In this document: positions 8,333 to 17,488 of the stretch, piece by piece
How the letters are laid out: each line of letters starts with the position of its first letter
Numbering within the stretch: position 1 is the stretch's first letter
Source: Paenibacillus luteus
GTDB lineage: Bacteria; Bacillota; Bacilli; Paenibacillales; Paenibacillaceae
Reading direction: 5' to 3'
DNA: 64,000 nt
NCBI RefSeq assembly: GCF_006542765.1
Contig: NZ_SKCD01000088.1
Location: forward strand, 206,551-270,550
Program-made: the position numbers and the translations under genes
The notes under the pieces: model-generated
Seen by the model: the letters and a program-made list of their open reading frames with translations, nothing else
Database searches by the model: none
What the model was told of the DNA's origin: nothing

Positions 8333-11101
8333 TCATTCGTTCCCTAAGCGCAGAGCATCCACAGCTTTAAGCCGAAGCGCTGCCTTCGCAGGAAGCAGAT
8401 TAATGAAAAAGGAAGCGATCACCAAGCTCCCGATAATCGGAAGCAAAATGCCGAAAGGATAATGAAAGATAGCGGGCTCCTCATATACACGGATATCATG
8501 TTTTAGGTTTTCAGAAAAAATGCGGACTCCGCTGGATCCAATAGCCCAGCCTGCCAATAAACCGACAACACTGATCACAAAACCTTCAATGAAAAACATT
8601 CCGTAGATTTGTTTGCTTGGTACGCCAATGCAGCGCATCATCCCTACTTGCTTGCTTCGTTCGCGTACGGAACGGAACTGAATGATCGCCAGACCCATTA
8701 GTCCAATGAAGGCCGAAATGACCGTAAACCCGATAAAGCCGATCCCAAGCTGCTTGTTCAATAACTGCTCCGCTGAATTTTTCAAATAAGGCACGTTAAA
8801 GGTTAACACGCCTTGAACAGCAAACCTCTCCTCTAACGCTTGAGCCGTCTTGATATCCTTATAATCAAATTGAAACAATACAAAGCCGAGATCATTCTGA
8901 TTCATCCATTTGTGTCCAAAAGGACGAAGCTCCTCCACGACCTTCTCATTCATAAAGGTGGCTCCGTAAAAATCCATCAACACATTCGATGCATCATTCG
9001 GAACAAATCCGGCCACGATGAACGTTCGCTCGGTCAATGGCTCCCACGCCTCCGTGCCTGATCTGAGCTTGCTTTCATAGACAGGGAGCCTGATGGAATC
9101 GCCCGCCTTCACTAGCGTAATATCATCAGAATACAGCGGGTCCTTCATGCTGAAAAAATGCGGTAAAATAATATAATCCGGATTATTCCGCACAGCTTCC
9201 CAAGCGGCGGCATCATCGGAGAAGTTAGGTGCACGTGCCAATAATGCTTTCGGATGATTCCCCACCAACTCTTCGGTAACAGGAACCACCGCTTGAGCTA
9301 GGCCATTCTCCACCATACTTAGCATAAAGGGCTCTATCGTTACCGTTCCCTTCATTTGCCCATGAATGAATGGGTCTTTTGCAGCAGCTTCTACTATTTT
9401 CTGCTGCTCCTCCGTTGTGCGATAAGAAGCGTAACCGCCAAAACCAAAAACATTTTGGTTCGTACGATCAACGTCTCCGTTTGTAAGAATAAGCTGCAAA
9501 ATGCAGACAACAAAGGTAATGGTCATCATAACAAGCGAGAACAAGAGCGCTGTCGTATACGTTCTGCCTTTATGCCATCTGGGATATTTAAGCGCGAGCA
9601 TCACCGATAAACGAGGGATCCCGACTATTCGGAGAATCCTGTGCAGGGGAACGTCCATTTTATCCATCAAAGTTAACAAGATAGATAATACGTAACAACA
9701 GGCAATTAGCCAAGTTGCTGCAATGAGCAGAATATTCTCTCCCTTTAATTCAGGCGGCTGAACAAAAGCAAAAACAAAATGCACGGCTGTTCCTGATATT
9801 CCAATGATACCAAGAGCGAGTGCAGCCACACCTTTTTTTCCACGCACTCTCCCTTTCCCTCTTCCCGCTTGCTTCATCTGCGATGGCCCTCGCAAAGCTT
9901 CAACAATACCAAATTGGCTCACGCGCCGAGCCGCCAGCAAAGAAATCATGGCGAGAAATAAAAGGATAATTGCAAACACGATAACCGTTGTGCTCAAGGA
10001 AATATAAGGATGAACCGTGATATTGCTGCCAGCCATTCGAGACAGCTCCGCGGCATAGCTTCCATAAAACAAACGAATGAGCTGGTAACCGCCCAGCATG
10101 CCGGCTATAGTACCGAGCAGGGCGCTGAAGAAGGAAAGCAACAACGCTTCTGCTGTAAACATTGCCGATATATTCGGTTTGGAGAAACCGATAGCACGCA
10201 AAATGCCATACATCTCCTGTCTGGATTCGCCGATCATCGTCAGCACCTGGCGCATGAAGAGCATACTGGAAGCGATCGCAACGGCACTGATCATTCCAAT
10301 GATCAGCGTAAAATTCATCTTTTCGAATTTTTGTTGGGCATTCAGCTTTAAATAATCCACCCGGAAGGGCAGATCCTGCATTAAAAACATCCCTTGCAAG
10401 TCGATAGCCGGGTTGGTGTGTCCCAATAGAACAGCATCATAGCTCCCCGTCATCCGTCCTGAAAGTTTACGTACAGCAGACTCGGAGCCAATAATCGTAC
10501 CGGAAAATGCACCCGTTTCCAGATATCCAGTTAATCCGCGCTGCTCCGTTACAGCTCTAATACGAAATAGCTGCTCGCCATTTTGTACCGCGACAGCGAG
10601 CACATCACCGGTTTGAACATCCAGCAGGTTCGCTGTTTCACGATTAATAATGAGCTCGTCGTCAGCCAGCTCCTCCCGCCATAGCGCATTGCCAACAGGA
10701 TCAAAGCTAACAGCCTCCTCCATAGGAAAACCAATAAACAATATGTTTTTCAGCGCTGCTCCCGCGCCTGCTTCGGCATCCGCGGCAATGACAGCTGCTT
10801 CTGTTTTCACATAGGGCAGGAGCGTATAACCATCATTTTCAGTACGCTCAAAAAGCGTAGCGATCTCCGCCGCCGTAAAGCCTCCGCTCTCTGACTTCTC
10901 TGGGGACAGCTTCCAATTAATCGGTCCCAGATGAGTCTCTATCCACGCCTTTCCGCTGCTTTGAACCGATTCATAGTTTACCGCACTAATGGCAATCAGC
11001 ATCGCTCCGATCGCTCCGGCAAACACCGTAAGCAGCGTCTGCTTCCATTGCTTGCGCAGATTGCCTGCCGCCATTCGCCATATCAGTCCAGACCTGATCA
11101 T
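8333..11101 (-). CDS. FtsX/MacB-type ABC transporter permease, 922 residues
   Basis: A large membrane protein with two FtsX-type permease modules. An N-terminal membrane segment (LTVFAGAIGAMLIAISAV) is followed by an extracellular region to about residue 260 and a three-helix FtsX block (LIIGMISAVAIASSMLFMRQ onward). A central membrane stretch near 420-500 and a second extracellular region follow. A C-terminal FtsX block starts at about 770 (IGFIGFTVISAFIGLMGLAI). Its ATG overlaps the stop of the ATPase gene by 4 bp (ATGA), so the two are translationally coupled. The family acts in export or in sensing of peptides and lipids rather than import. With the kinase and regulator upstream it is a candidate antimicrobial-peptide response module, but the substrate cannot be read from sequence. 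Confidence 0.88.
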   Translation of the reverse strand: MIRSGLIWRMAAGNLRKQWKQTLLTVFAGAIGAMLIAISAVNYESVQSSGKAWIETHLGPINWKLSPEKSESGGFTAAEIATLFERTENDGYTLLPYVKTEAAVIAADAEAGAGAALKNILFIGFPMEEAVSFDPVGNALWREELADDELIINRETANLLDVQTGDVLAVAVQNGEQLFRIRAVTEQRGLTGYLETGAFSGTIIGSESAVRKLSGRMTGSYDAVLLGHTNPAIDLQGMFLMQDLPFRVDYLKLNAQQKFEKMNFTLIIGMISAVAIASSMLFMRQVLTMIGESRQEMYGILRAIGFSKPNISAMFTAEALLLSFFSALLGTIAGMLGGYQLIRLFYGSYAAELSRMAGSNITVHPYISLSTTVIVFAIILLFLAMISLLAARRVSQFGIVEALRGPSQMKQAGRGKGRVRGKKGVAALALGIIGISGTAVHFVFAFVQPPELKGENILLIAATWLIACCYVLSILLTLMDKMDVPLHRILRIVGIPRLSVMLALKYPRWHKGRTYTTALLFSLVMMTITFVVCILQLILTNGDVDRTNQNVFGFGGYASYRTTEEQQKIVEAAAKDPFIHGQMKGTVTIEPFMLSMVENGLAQAVVPVTEELVGNHPKALLARAPNFSDDAAAWEAVRNNPDYIILPHFFSMKDPLYSDDITLVKAGDSIRLPVYESKLRSGTEAWEPLTERTFIVAGFVPNDASNVLMDFYGATFMNEKVVEELRPFGHKWMNQNDLGFVLFQFDYKDIKTAQALEERFAVQGVLTFNVPYLKNSAEQLLNKQLGIGFIGFTVISAFIGLMGLAIIQFRSVRERSKQVGMMRCIGVPSKQIYGMFFIEGFVISVVGLLAGWAIGSSGVRIFSENLKHDIRVYEEPAIFHYPFGILLPIIGSLVIASFFINLLPAKAALRLKAVDALRLGNE

Positions 11102-11781
11102 GGCGTCATGCTCCCATCATAAATGACACGGCCATTTTGCATCCGAATGATACGCGATGCCCGGCCCGCCATCCGCGCGTCATGAGTAACCATTATAATG
11201 GTAGTCCCATAATGGCTGTTCAACATTTCCAGCATCCCGATAATCTGCTCTGCCGTTTCCGTATCCAACGCACCTGTTGGCTCATCCGCCCAAATGATGT
11301 CAGGCTTCCCTACGATGGCCCGGGCAATGGCCACACGTTGATTTTGCCCGCCCGATAATGCACCGGGATACTGATTCACCTTATCCGCAAGCCCAACTTC
11401 TTTAAGCGCTTCAAGCGAACGTTCCTTCGCCTTAGCTGAAGAAACGCCGGATGCAATGAGCGGCAAAGCAGCATTCTCCCATGCATTCAATACAGGGACG
11501 AGGTGGTAGGATTGAAACACAAACCCCATTTTTGCAAGCCGCAGCTTCGCGATTTTTTTGTCATCCCATGCATGAATCGGCGCATCGCCAATCCATATTT
11601 CACCGCTGTCAACGGATTCGATACCCGCCAAAAGATGAAGCAGCGTCGACTTTCCGCAGCCGGACGGGCCGGTAATCGATACCATTTCACCCTTGCTGAT
11701 CGTAAAGGATACGTCGCGAAGCGCCTTAGCCGCCGCTTCACCCTTGCCATACGTCTTAGATATGCCTTTAACAGTAATCAT
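11098..11781 (-). CDS. ABC transporter ATPase, LolD/MacB family
   Basis: About 227 residues. All ATP-binding-cassette motifs are present: Walker A GPSGCGKST near residue 39, a Q-loop in GFVFQSYHLVP, signature LSGGQNQRVAIARA near 142, Walker B IIWADEPTGALD near 165, and the switch histidine in IIMVTHD. It powers the FtsX-type permease encoded immediately downstream (4-bp overlap). It lies 95 bp after the histidine kinase gene and is probably part of one four-gene operon. AGAGGTGA precedes the start codon. Confidence 0.92.
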   Translation of the reverse strand: MITVKGISKTYGKGEAAAKALRDVSFTISKGEMVSITGPSGCGKSTLLHLLAGIESVDSGEIWIGDAPIHAWDDKKIAKLRLAKMGFVFQSYHLVPVLNAWENAALPLIASGVSSAKAKERSLEALKEVGLADKVNQYPGALSGGQNQRVAIARAIVGKPDIIWADEPTGALDTETAEQIIGMLEMLNSHYGTTIIMVTHDARMAGRASRIIRMQNGRVIYDGSMTP

Positions 11782-11876
11782 CCTAATGCTTCACCTCTTG
11801 TTCCATAGAATGCTCTCACTTTAGCAAATCGATATGCATTCTTAATGGAGCAAATATGCAGAACTTGTGCAGATTG

Positions 11877-13184
11877 CTAGTCTTTCATAATGGGCAGCCG
11901 CAGAGCAAAGGTAGCTCCATTGCCATACTCGCTGCTTACGCTAATTGTCCCGCCGTGCACGTTCGCGAACTGCTGCGCGATCGCAAGTCCAAGTCCCAAG
12001 CCAGCGGCACGGTTGCTTGTCCTAACCTTAGAACTTCCTCGGTAAAATCGGTCAAACACAAAGGCTAACTCCTCCTCCTCGATTCCGATGCCGTCATCGG
12101 CGATGACGAGCAAGGCTTGTCCATCTTCCAATAAAATGGCCACACGAAGCTCCTGGCGAGCATGCTGAAGCGCATTGCCAACCAAATTGATCATAATTTG
12201 TCTAACCCGGGCCTCATCCGCATAGATACGGATATCCAGGTCCTTTTTCATGGTGAACTTCATCTCTTGTTCCTCCGTACCGACCACGAGTGCCTCTACG
12301 ACCGAATCCGCAAGCTTCGTTAGCGAAAACCAGTGTTTATTGAGCGGCAGATGTCCTGATTCTGCAAGCGATAGCTCCTGCAAGTCACGAACCAGCTTCG
12401 TGAGACGAAGCGTCTCGTCATGGAGAGATACGGTTTTGGATAAAGGGAGCGGTTGCCCTTCCTGTATGGCGTTATCCAGCTGCGTACGCATAACTGCAAT
12501 CGGCGTCCGAAGCTCATGCGCAATATCTGCTACCATCGTCCGCCGCACCGTTTCCAAACGTTTCGCACGCTGCGCAAGCTCTTCAATTAAGCTTAATGCC
12601 TCGCTAAGCTTGACTTTACTTTCTACGTTTTCACTCTTAACCGGGGCAGATCGTTTCCAGATGGCTAGGGCAATCCGATCCTCTGTCCGCTCCGCGATAA
12701 CCTTCCTTTGGCGGAGCAACCCAGCTCCGAGCAAATAGACAAGCAGCATCACTACCAGCGGAGGCAATAGCTCTTTGCTTCCGACCTTTTGCTTCGCGGC
12801 ATGAATTTGCGTGAATCCGACAATGACGTTATCGGACAAAACCGCTATTTTGCGAGCGGCAGCTTTGCGGGTCCCTTGGTTTTTCAGCTCTGCTGCTACC
12901 GTCCTTCCATCTCTATCATATACCGTTACCGAAGCCACATTATTTTCCGAAAGCATAAAGCGGTCGGTGCCCAAACGTTCCCCCAGTCCGGACCAGCTGC
13001 CTGTTGATTCGTAAAACAACTTGGCATATCCGTTCCAAAAAAGCTGGCTCGCCCGTTGTTCCACCTGATTAGCATCTGCCGCCAACCATTGCATTCCAAG
13101 AAACGTCACCATGCCTGCCAGAACGGTGAACGCAGCAAGCCAGCGCTTCTCCTTCGCTGCGCCGATTAAACCGTTCCTCTTCAC
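11877..13184 (-). CDS. Membrane sensor histidine kinase
   Basis: About 435 residues. An N-terminal membrane helix (WLAAFTVLAGMVTFLGMQWL) is followed by an extracytoplasmic region of about 110 residues and a second helix near residue 140 (LLPPLVVMLLVYLLGAGLL). A dimerisation domain follows with the phospho-accepting His in ADIAHELRTPIAV near 225. The ATPase domain has an N-box (INLVGNALQHA), G1 (ADDGIGIEEEE) and G2 (GLGLGLAIAQQF). The GTG start overlaps the response-regulator stop codon, so the pair is co-translated. It should phosphorylate that regulator and probably controls the ABC transporter genes just downstream. Confidence 0.92.
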   Translation of the reverse strand: MKRNGLIGAAKEKRWLAAFTVLAGMVTFLGMQWLAADANQVEQRASQLFWNGYAKLFYESTGSWSGLGERLGTDRFMLSENNVASVTVYDRDGRTVAAELKNQGTRKAAARKIAVLSDNVIVGFTQIHAAKQKVGSKELLPPLVVMLLVYLLGAGLLRQRKVIAERTEDRIALAIWKRSAPVKSENVESKVKLSEALSLIEELAQRAKRLETVRRTMVADIAHELRTPIAVMRTQLDNAIQEGQPLPLSKTVSLHDETLRLTKLVRDLQELSLAESGHLPLNKHWFSLTKLADSVVEALVVGTEEQEMKFTMKKDLDIRIYADEARVRQIMINLVGNALQHARQELRVAILLEDGQALLVIADDGIGIEEEELAFVFDRFYRGSSKVRTSNRAAGLGLGLAIAQQFANVHGGTISVSSEYGNGATFALRLPIMKD

Positions 13185-13885
13185 CGGAACTCCTCCGCAA
13201 ATCGATAGCCTACGCCATAAACCGTTTGAATCAGCTCCTGCTTCTCTTCACCGGCCTCCAGCTTGCGCCGCAAATTGCGGATATGGGAATCAAGCGTTCT
13301 CTCATAGCCTAGGAAGCTGTCCCCGAGCGCCTCATCCATTAAATGCGTACGGGTAAATACCCTGCCAGGATAAGCCGCCAGCTTCGACAGCAACAAAAAC
13401 TCGGTTCGCGTCAAATCAAGCTTTTGTCCGTTCAAAAGCGCTGTGAAGCGTTGTTGGTCAAGCATAAGCCCACCCCGCTGAATCAGCGTTTCTTCGTCCA
13501 GCGATGAGACCTCCTCACCGCTCCTGCTTGCTCTGCGCATCACCGCTTTAATTCTGGCACTTAATTCCCGCAATCCGAAGGGTTTCGTCAAATAATCATC
13601 CGCCCCAAGCTCAAGCGCCAGCACTTTATCGAATTCATCCCCCTTGGCCGTTACCATAATGAAGGGCAGCTTCCATTCCCGTTCGTTCCGCTTGCATATC
13701 TCAATTCCGCTCGCCCCGCCGGGCAGCATCCAGTCCACCAATAACAAGTCCGGGCCTATCGCAACGATAAGACTCTCCGCTTCTTGAAGGCTCGCAGCCC
13801 CATGCACCTCTATAGATTCCTTATGTAAAAAATCAGTACATTCCTGCAGCAACTGCAGCTCATCCTCAATCCATACGATTTTCAA
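13181..13885 (-). CDS. OmpR/PhoB-family response regulator
   Basis: About 234 residues: a receiver domain (KIVWIEDELQLL, phospho-acceptor Asp in LLLVDWMLPGG, conserved Lys in DDYLTKPF) and a C-terminal winged helix (TRTEFLLLSKLAAYPGRVFT ... GVGYRF). I chose TTG 13883-13885, giving MKIVWIEDE, because AAGGGAG lies 10 bases upstream. A GTG at 13892-13894 would add three residues but abuts that site. It is the first gene of the regulator-kinase-ATPase-permease operon. Confidence 0.9.
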   Translation of the reverse strand: MKIVWIEDELQLLQECTDFLHKESIEVHGAASLQEAESLIVAIGPDLLLVDWMLPGGASGIEICKRNEREWKLPFIMVTAKGDEFDKVLALELGADDYLTKPFGLRELSARIKAVMRRASRSGEEVSSLDEETLIQRGGLMLDQQRFTALLNGQKLDLTRTEFLLLSKLAAYPGRVFTRTHLMDEALGDSFLGYERTLDSHIRNLRRKLEAGEEKQELIQTVYGVGYRFAEEFR

Positions 13886-13916
13886 GCCAATCACGCTCCC
13901 TTCTACAAATTGTTAC

Positions 13917-13951
13917 ATAAAAAAACAGTTCTTCCAAGTAGGAAGAACTGT
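13917..13951 (-). terminator. Terminator after the FAH-family gene
   Basis: An 11-bp perfect stem (ACAGTTCTTCC / GGAAGAACTGT) with a 5-nt loop is followed on the minus strand by seven T residues. It separates the FAH gene from the downstream two-component operon. Confidence 0.88.
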
Positions 13952-13962
13952 CGTAAAACCGT

Positions 13963-14595
13963 CTAAACTAATTTTATGCTGCAATTCCCTACTTGCTCGC
14001 CAGCCCAAAGCGCTTGCAGTTGATCGCCATCTTGCAGAGCCGCTACGCCAGCCGGGGTCCCTGTATAAATTATGTCGCCCGCGCTAAGGCCATAATGCTC
14101 GCCTACATATTCGATAAGCTCAGATACGCTAAACAGCATATCGCTCGCTTGCCCGCGCTGAGCCGTTTCCCCATTGCGCAGCAGGACAAATTCCGTCTCT
14201 GCCAGCGCTGCTGCACCGGGATATGCAAACCATTCACCTAACGGTGCCGAGTTCTTGAACCCTTTGGCAGCCAGCCAAGGCTGTCCCTTCGCCTTCAGCT
14301 TGGACTGCACGTCGCGCAGCGTCAAATCCAGTCCAAGCGCTATCGCATCAATAAGCTGCTCGGCATCGATGCCCGGTTCATAGGCTTTGCCAATCCGCAA
14401 GACGATCTCCAACTCAAAATGAACCTCGCCTACATCGCCCGGAAGCTCCACGGCATTGCCGTTCATCGGGACTACCGCATGAGACGGCTTCGTAAATACG
14501 AGCGGCTCATCCGGAATTTCGTTGCCAAGCTCCAATGCGTGAAGCCTGTAATTGCGTCCAATGCAATAAACATTGCGAATGTCGTTAGCGCTCAT
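13963..14595 (-). CDS. Fumarylacetoacetate hydrolase (FAH) family protein
   Basis: About 210 residues, the short FAH form. It reads MSANDIRNVYCIGRNYRLHA, then metal-binding motifs such as VHFELEIVLRIGK and the conserved Lys/Gly region WLAAKGFKNSAPLG, ending with IIYTGTPAGVAALQDGD. These proteins are metal-dependent hydrolases or decarboxylases of acyl-pyruvates and oxaloacetate. The precise substrate is not readable. The start at 14595 leaves 38 bp after the ABC-F stop. A longer frame to 14628 would start at TTG without a ribosome site. It is likely co-transcribed with the ABC-F gene. Confidence 0.85.
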   Translation of the reverse strand: MSANDIRNVYCIGRNYRLHALELGNEIPDEPLVFTKPSHAVVPMNGNAVELPGDVGEVHFELEIVLRIGKAYEPGIDAEQLIDAIALGLDLTLRDVQSKLKAKGQPWLAAKGFKNSAPLGEWFAYPGAAALAETEFVLLRNGETAQRGQASDMLFSVSELIEYVGEHYGLSAGDIIYTGTPAGVAALQDGDQLQALWAGEQVGNCSIKLV

Positions 14596-14633
14596 CAGCT
14601 TAGCCGCCTCTCGTCCTATAAAATACAATTCTG

Positions 14634-16571
14634 CTATTTCTGTGCCGCAATCTGTTCTGCTAGCTCATTCAGTTCAGCCCAGCGGTCCATCAGCTTCTCC
14701 AGCTTCTCTTCCAGCTGCTGCTGCTCCGCTGCAAGCTCCTGCAGCTTCACAGAATCGCTGCTTGCCGCTTCCATACGTTCCGCAATTGCGCTGACTTCAG
14801 CCTCCGCCGCCTCAATCCAGCCATCGATTTGCTCGAAATCCTTTTGATCTTTGTAGGACATTTTCGTCACGCGCGGTTTGCTCGCCCCCGCGTTTGCAGG
14901 AGCATCTGTGCGACTTGCCGCAGCTGCGGGCTGCACTTTCGGCGCTATAGCCGCTGCCGGGGCACCTGATCCATGTTTTGCGACAAATTCCTGATATTCG
15001 GTGTAGTTGCCGGTATGATGAGTTATGACGCCATCACCTTCAAACGCTACGATCTTATCCACCGTACGGTCCAGGAAGTAGCGGTCATGAGAGACGACAA
15101 ACACAACACCAGGGAAATCGTCCAAATAATCCTCCAACACGGTAAGCGTCGAAATATCCAAATCATTCGTCGGCTCATCGAGCAGCAGCACGTTAGGCGC
15201 GTTCATCAGCACGCGCAATAGCTGCAAGCGCCGCTTCTCTCCGCCAGAGAGCTTGGAGATCGGCGTCCACTGCATCGTTGGCGAGAACAGGAACCGCTCC
15301 AGCATCTGTCCTGCGGAGATCGTCGTGCCGTCCGCCGTCTTCACCTGCTCCGCAGCCTCGCGGATATATTCAATGACGCGAAGCGATTGGTCCATCTCCT
15401 CATGCTCCTGCGAAAACCAGCCGAGCTTAACCGTCAATCCTAGCTCAACGGTTCCTTCATCCGGTGTTAATTGACCGGTAATCAGCTTGAGAAGCGTAGA
15501 CTTCCCGCTTCCGTTGCGGCCGACGATCCCGACCCGATCCTCTGGAACGGCAATGTAGCTAAAATCGCGAATAAGCGTCCGCTCGCCGAAGCGTTTCGTC
15601 ACGTCTTCCATTTCAACGATTTTCCGGCCCAGCCTAGTTGAGGCTACCGATACATCCATCTTGCCTCCCGCTTGCTTCGGCGCATCCGCCTTAAGCGCCT
15701 CGAATCGGTCGATCCGCGCCTTTTGCTTCGTCGTTCTCGCTTTGGCCCCGCGCCTGATCCATGCAAGCTCGTTGCGCAGCAAATTCTGCCGCTTCGATTC
15801 GGTTGCAGCCTCACGCTCCTCGCGGTCCAGCTTCAGTTCAAGAAAGCGGCTGTAGTTAGCCTGATAGAAATGGGCTTGCCCTTTATCCAGCTCAATGACG
15901 CGATTGCTGACTCGATCGAGAAAATAACGATCATGCGTAATCATAAGAAGGGCGCCTCTGCGTTTCTGCAGCATCCCCTCTAGCCATGCTACGGAATCAT
16001 TATCAATATGGTTGGTCGGCTCATCCAGAATAAGCACATCCGACGGCAGCAGCAGCGCCGCCGCCATCGCGACCCGCTTGCGCTGACCGCCCGATAGCGT
16101 CTCCACTTTGGCCTCAAAATCATAAATGCCTAGTTTGGACAACGCCATCTTCGCATCGCTCTCGAGCTGCCAAGCGTCATACTCATCCATAAGCTGATTT
16201 GCTTTAATTAGCTGTTCTTGCAGCGCCGTGTCGCTTGGCTTAAGCTCAATTGCTTCCATGGCAGCAGCGTAAGCCTGTACGGCTCTTAGCTGCGGGGAGT
16301 TTCCGCCAAGCACATGCTCCAGCGTCGTTTCATTCGGGGCAAAGACCGGGTCCTGCGCCAGCATTCTGACCGTTACGCGGTTGCCAATCGACACGTTTCC
16401 TGAATCTGCTGGCTCGAGGCCCGCAATAACCTTAAGAAAGGTAGACTTTCCCGTGCCGTTCACGCCGATAATGCCGACTTTATCGCCATCCTCCACGCCG
16501 AAGGTGACATCCTCGAACAACAGCTTCTCGCCGTAGCTCTTCGTTATATGTTCTACAGACAATAAATGCAT
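14634..16571 (-). CDS. yfmR: ABC-F ribosome-associated ATPase (YfmR/Uup-like)
   Basis: About 645 residues with two ATP-binding cassettes in one chain and no membrane part. The first cassette has Walker A GVNGTGKST and signature LSGGQRKRVAMAAAL. The second has GRNGSGKST and LSGGEKRRLQLLRV. Between them is the P-site tRNA-interaction motif region (NLLRNELAWIRRGAKARTTK), diagnostic of the Uup/YfmR branch. A proline/alanine-rich linker and a C-terminal coiled coil (EAEVSAIAERMEAASSDSVK...) follow. YfmR/Uup proteins act on the ribosome, partly overlapping EF-P in resolving stalls. It lacks any antibiotic-resistance signature that I can identify. Confidence 0.9.
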   Translation of the reverse strand: MHLLSVEHITKSYGEKLLFEDVTFGVEDGDKVGIIGVNGTGKSTFLKVIAGLEPADSGNVSIGNRVTVRMLAQDPVFAPNETTLEHVLGGNSPQLRAVQAYAAAMEAIELKPSDTALQEQLIKANQLMDEYDAWQLESDAKMALSKLGIYDFEAKVETLSGGQRKRVAMAAALLLPSDVLILDEPTNHIDNDSVAWLEGMLQKRRGALLMITHDRYFLDRVSNRVIELDKGQAHFYQANYSRFLELKLDREEREAATESKRQNLLRNELAWIRRGAKARTTKQKARIDRFEALKADAPKQAGGKMDVSVASTRLGRKIVEMEDVTKRFGERTLIRDFSYIAVPEDRVGIVGRNGSGKSTLLKLITGQLTPDEGTVELGLTVKLGWFSQEHEEMDQSLRVIEYIREAAEQVKTADGTTISAGQMLERFLFSPTMQWTPISKLSGGEKRRLQLLRVLMNAPNVLLLDEPTNDLDISTLTVLEDYLDDFPGVVFVVSHDRYFLDRTVDKIVAFEGDGVITHHTGNYTEYQEFVAKHGSGAPAAAIAPKVQPAAAASRTDAPANAGASKPRVTKMSYKDQKDFEQIDGWIEAAEAEVSAIAERMEAASSDSVKLQELAAEQQQLEEKLEKLMDRWAELNELAEQIAAQK

Positions 16572-16748
16572 GAGTCAAACCTACTTTTTTAGAATAGTAG
16601 CTGCCTAGGCAGTCACACGTATCATACCATAAAAAAGCAGCCGCATCACTTTGTCCCCCGCCACTTCTCCTTGATCTTTCTAGGATAGAGCAGTCATGAA
16701 CCTTGGCTGAAAAACCGATATAAAGAGTAAGAGGAAGGAGTGATTGGC

Positions 16749-17315
16749 ATGGTCAAGCCTTACATCTTCATCTTTACCGGCACAAGCGGTTCCGGACGCA
16801 AGACAGCGGCGCACCAAGCTCTGAAGGGAACCGGCATTGCGCATATTCCCTCCTGCACGGACCGGCTGCCGCGCGATCAAGAGCGTCCAGACATGGATTA
16901 CCGTTATGTAACAAAAGATCAATTCGATCAACTGGCAGCAGACAGCTTCTTTATGGAATGGGTCAAAATCGATCAATACCGTTACGGTATTGGTAAGCGC
17001 TATCTCGATCTTGCTCTGCAATCCGGCAACAGCGTTTATCTTATTTTGAACCGCGAAGGCTCGGATATCATTCACAAGCAATACGGCGACCGCGTCATTC
17101 GCATCTTCTTGTACGTCGACAAGAAGACCGTTGCGGAACGACTCGAGAGCAAGGGCACGAGCTATGAGATTATCGACAGCTATTTGGACCACTATACCGA
17201 GGAAGTCACCTACCGCAAATCCTGCGAGCATGTCATTGAGAATGTATCGCTTGAACGGACCGTCCAACAAATCAAGACCATCGTTGATAGCCACATGCAT
17301 TCAACCCTAGCGTAA
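16749..17315 (+). CDS. Guanylate kinase-like P-loop protein
   Basis: About 188 residues. The N-terminal P-loop is GTSGSGRKT. A GMP-binding-type stretch follows (CTDRLPRDQERPDMDYRYVT), then FFMEWVKIDQYRYGI, which corresponds to the F-x-E-W...YGT region of guanylate kinases. It may phosphorylate GMP or be a divergent nucleotide kinase; the main gmk is expected elsewhere. I chose ATG 16749, which has AGGAAGGAG eight bases upstream. It is a single gene, divergent from the ABC-F gene. Confidence 0.82.
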   Translation: MVKPYIFIFTGTSGSGRKTAAHQALKGTGIAHIPSCTDRLPRDQERPDMDYRYVTKDQFDQLAADSFFMEWVKIDQYRYGIGKRYLDLALQSGNSVYLILNREGSDIIHKQYGDRVIRIFLYVDKKTVAERLESKGTSYEIIDSYLDHYTEEVTYRKSCEHVIENVSLERTVQQIKTIVDSHMHSTLA

Positions 17316-17427
17316 TATTCATCTCTATAAGGTGAAACGGCTATCGATGTCCTTGGGCGGCGCGGCGCGTTTCATTCCGAGAAATATAGAGAATGTATAG
17401 CCTAAGGACATAATTTCCTGCATTTTC

Positions 17428-17472
17428 AAAAAAAAGGCCAGCTCCCGTCATCGACTGACGTGCTGGCCTTTC
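17428..17472 (-). terminator. Terminator after fumC
   Basis: GGCCAGC and GCTGGCC arms enclose an inner TCA/TGA pairing and are followed on the minus strand by a run of T residues. It lies 17 bp after the fumC stop codon. Confidence 0.85.
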
Positions 17473-17488
17473 CTATTTCAGTAAGATA

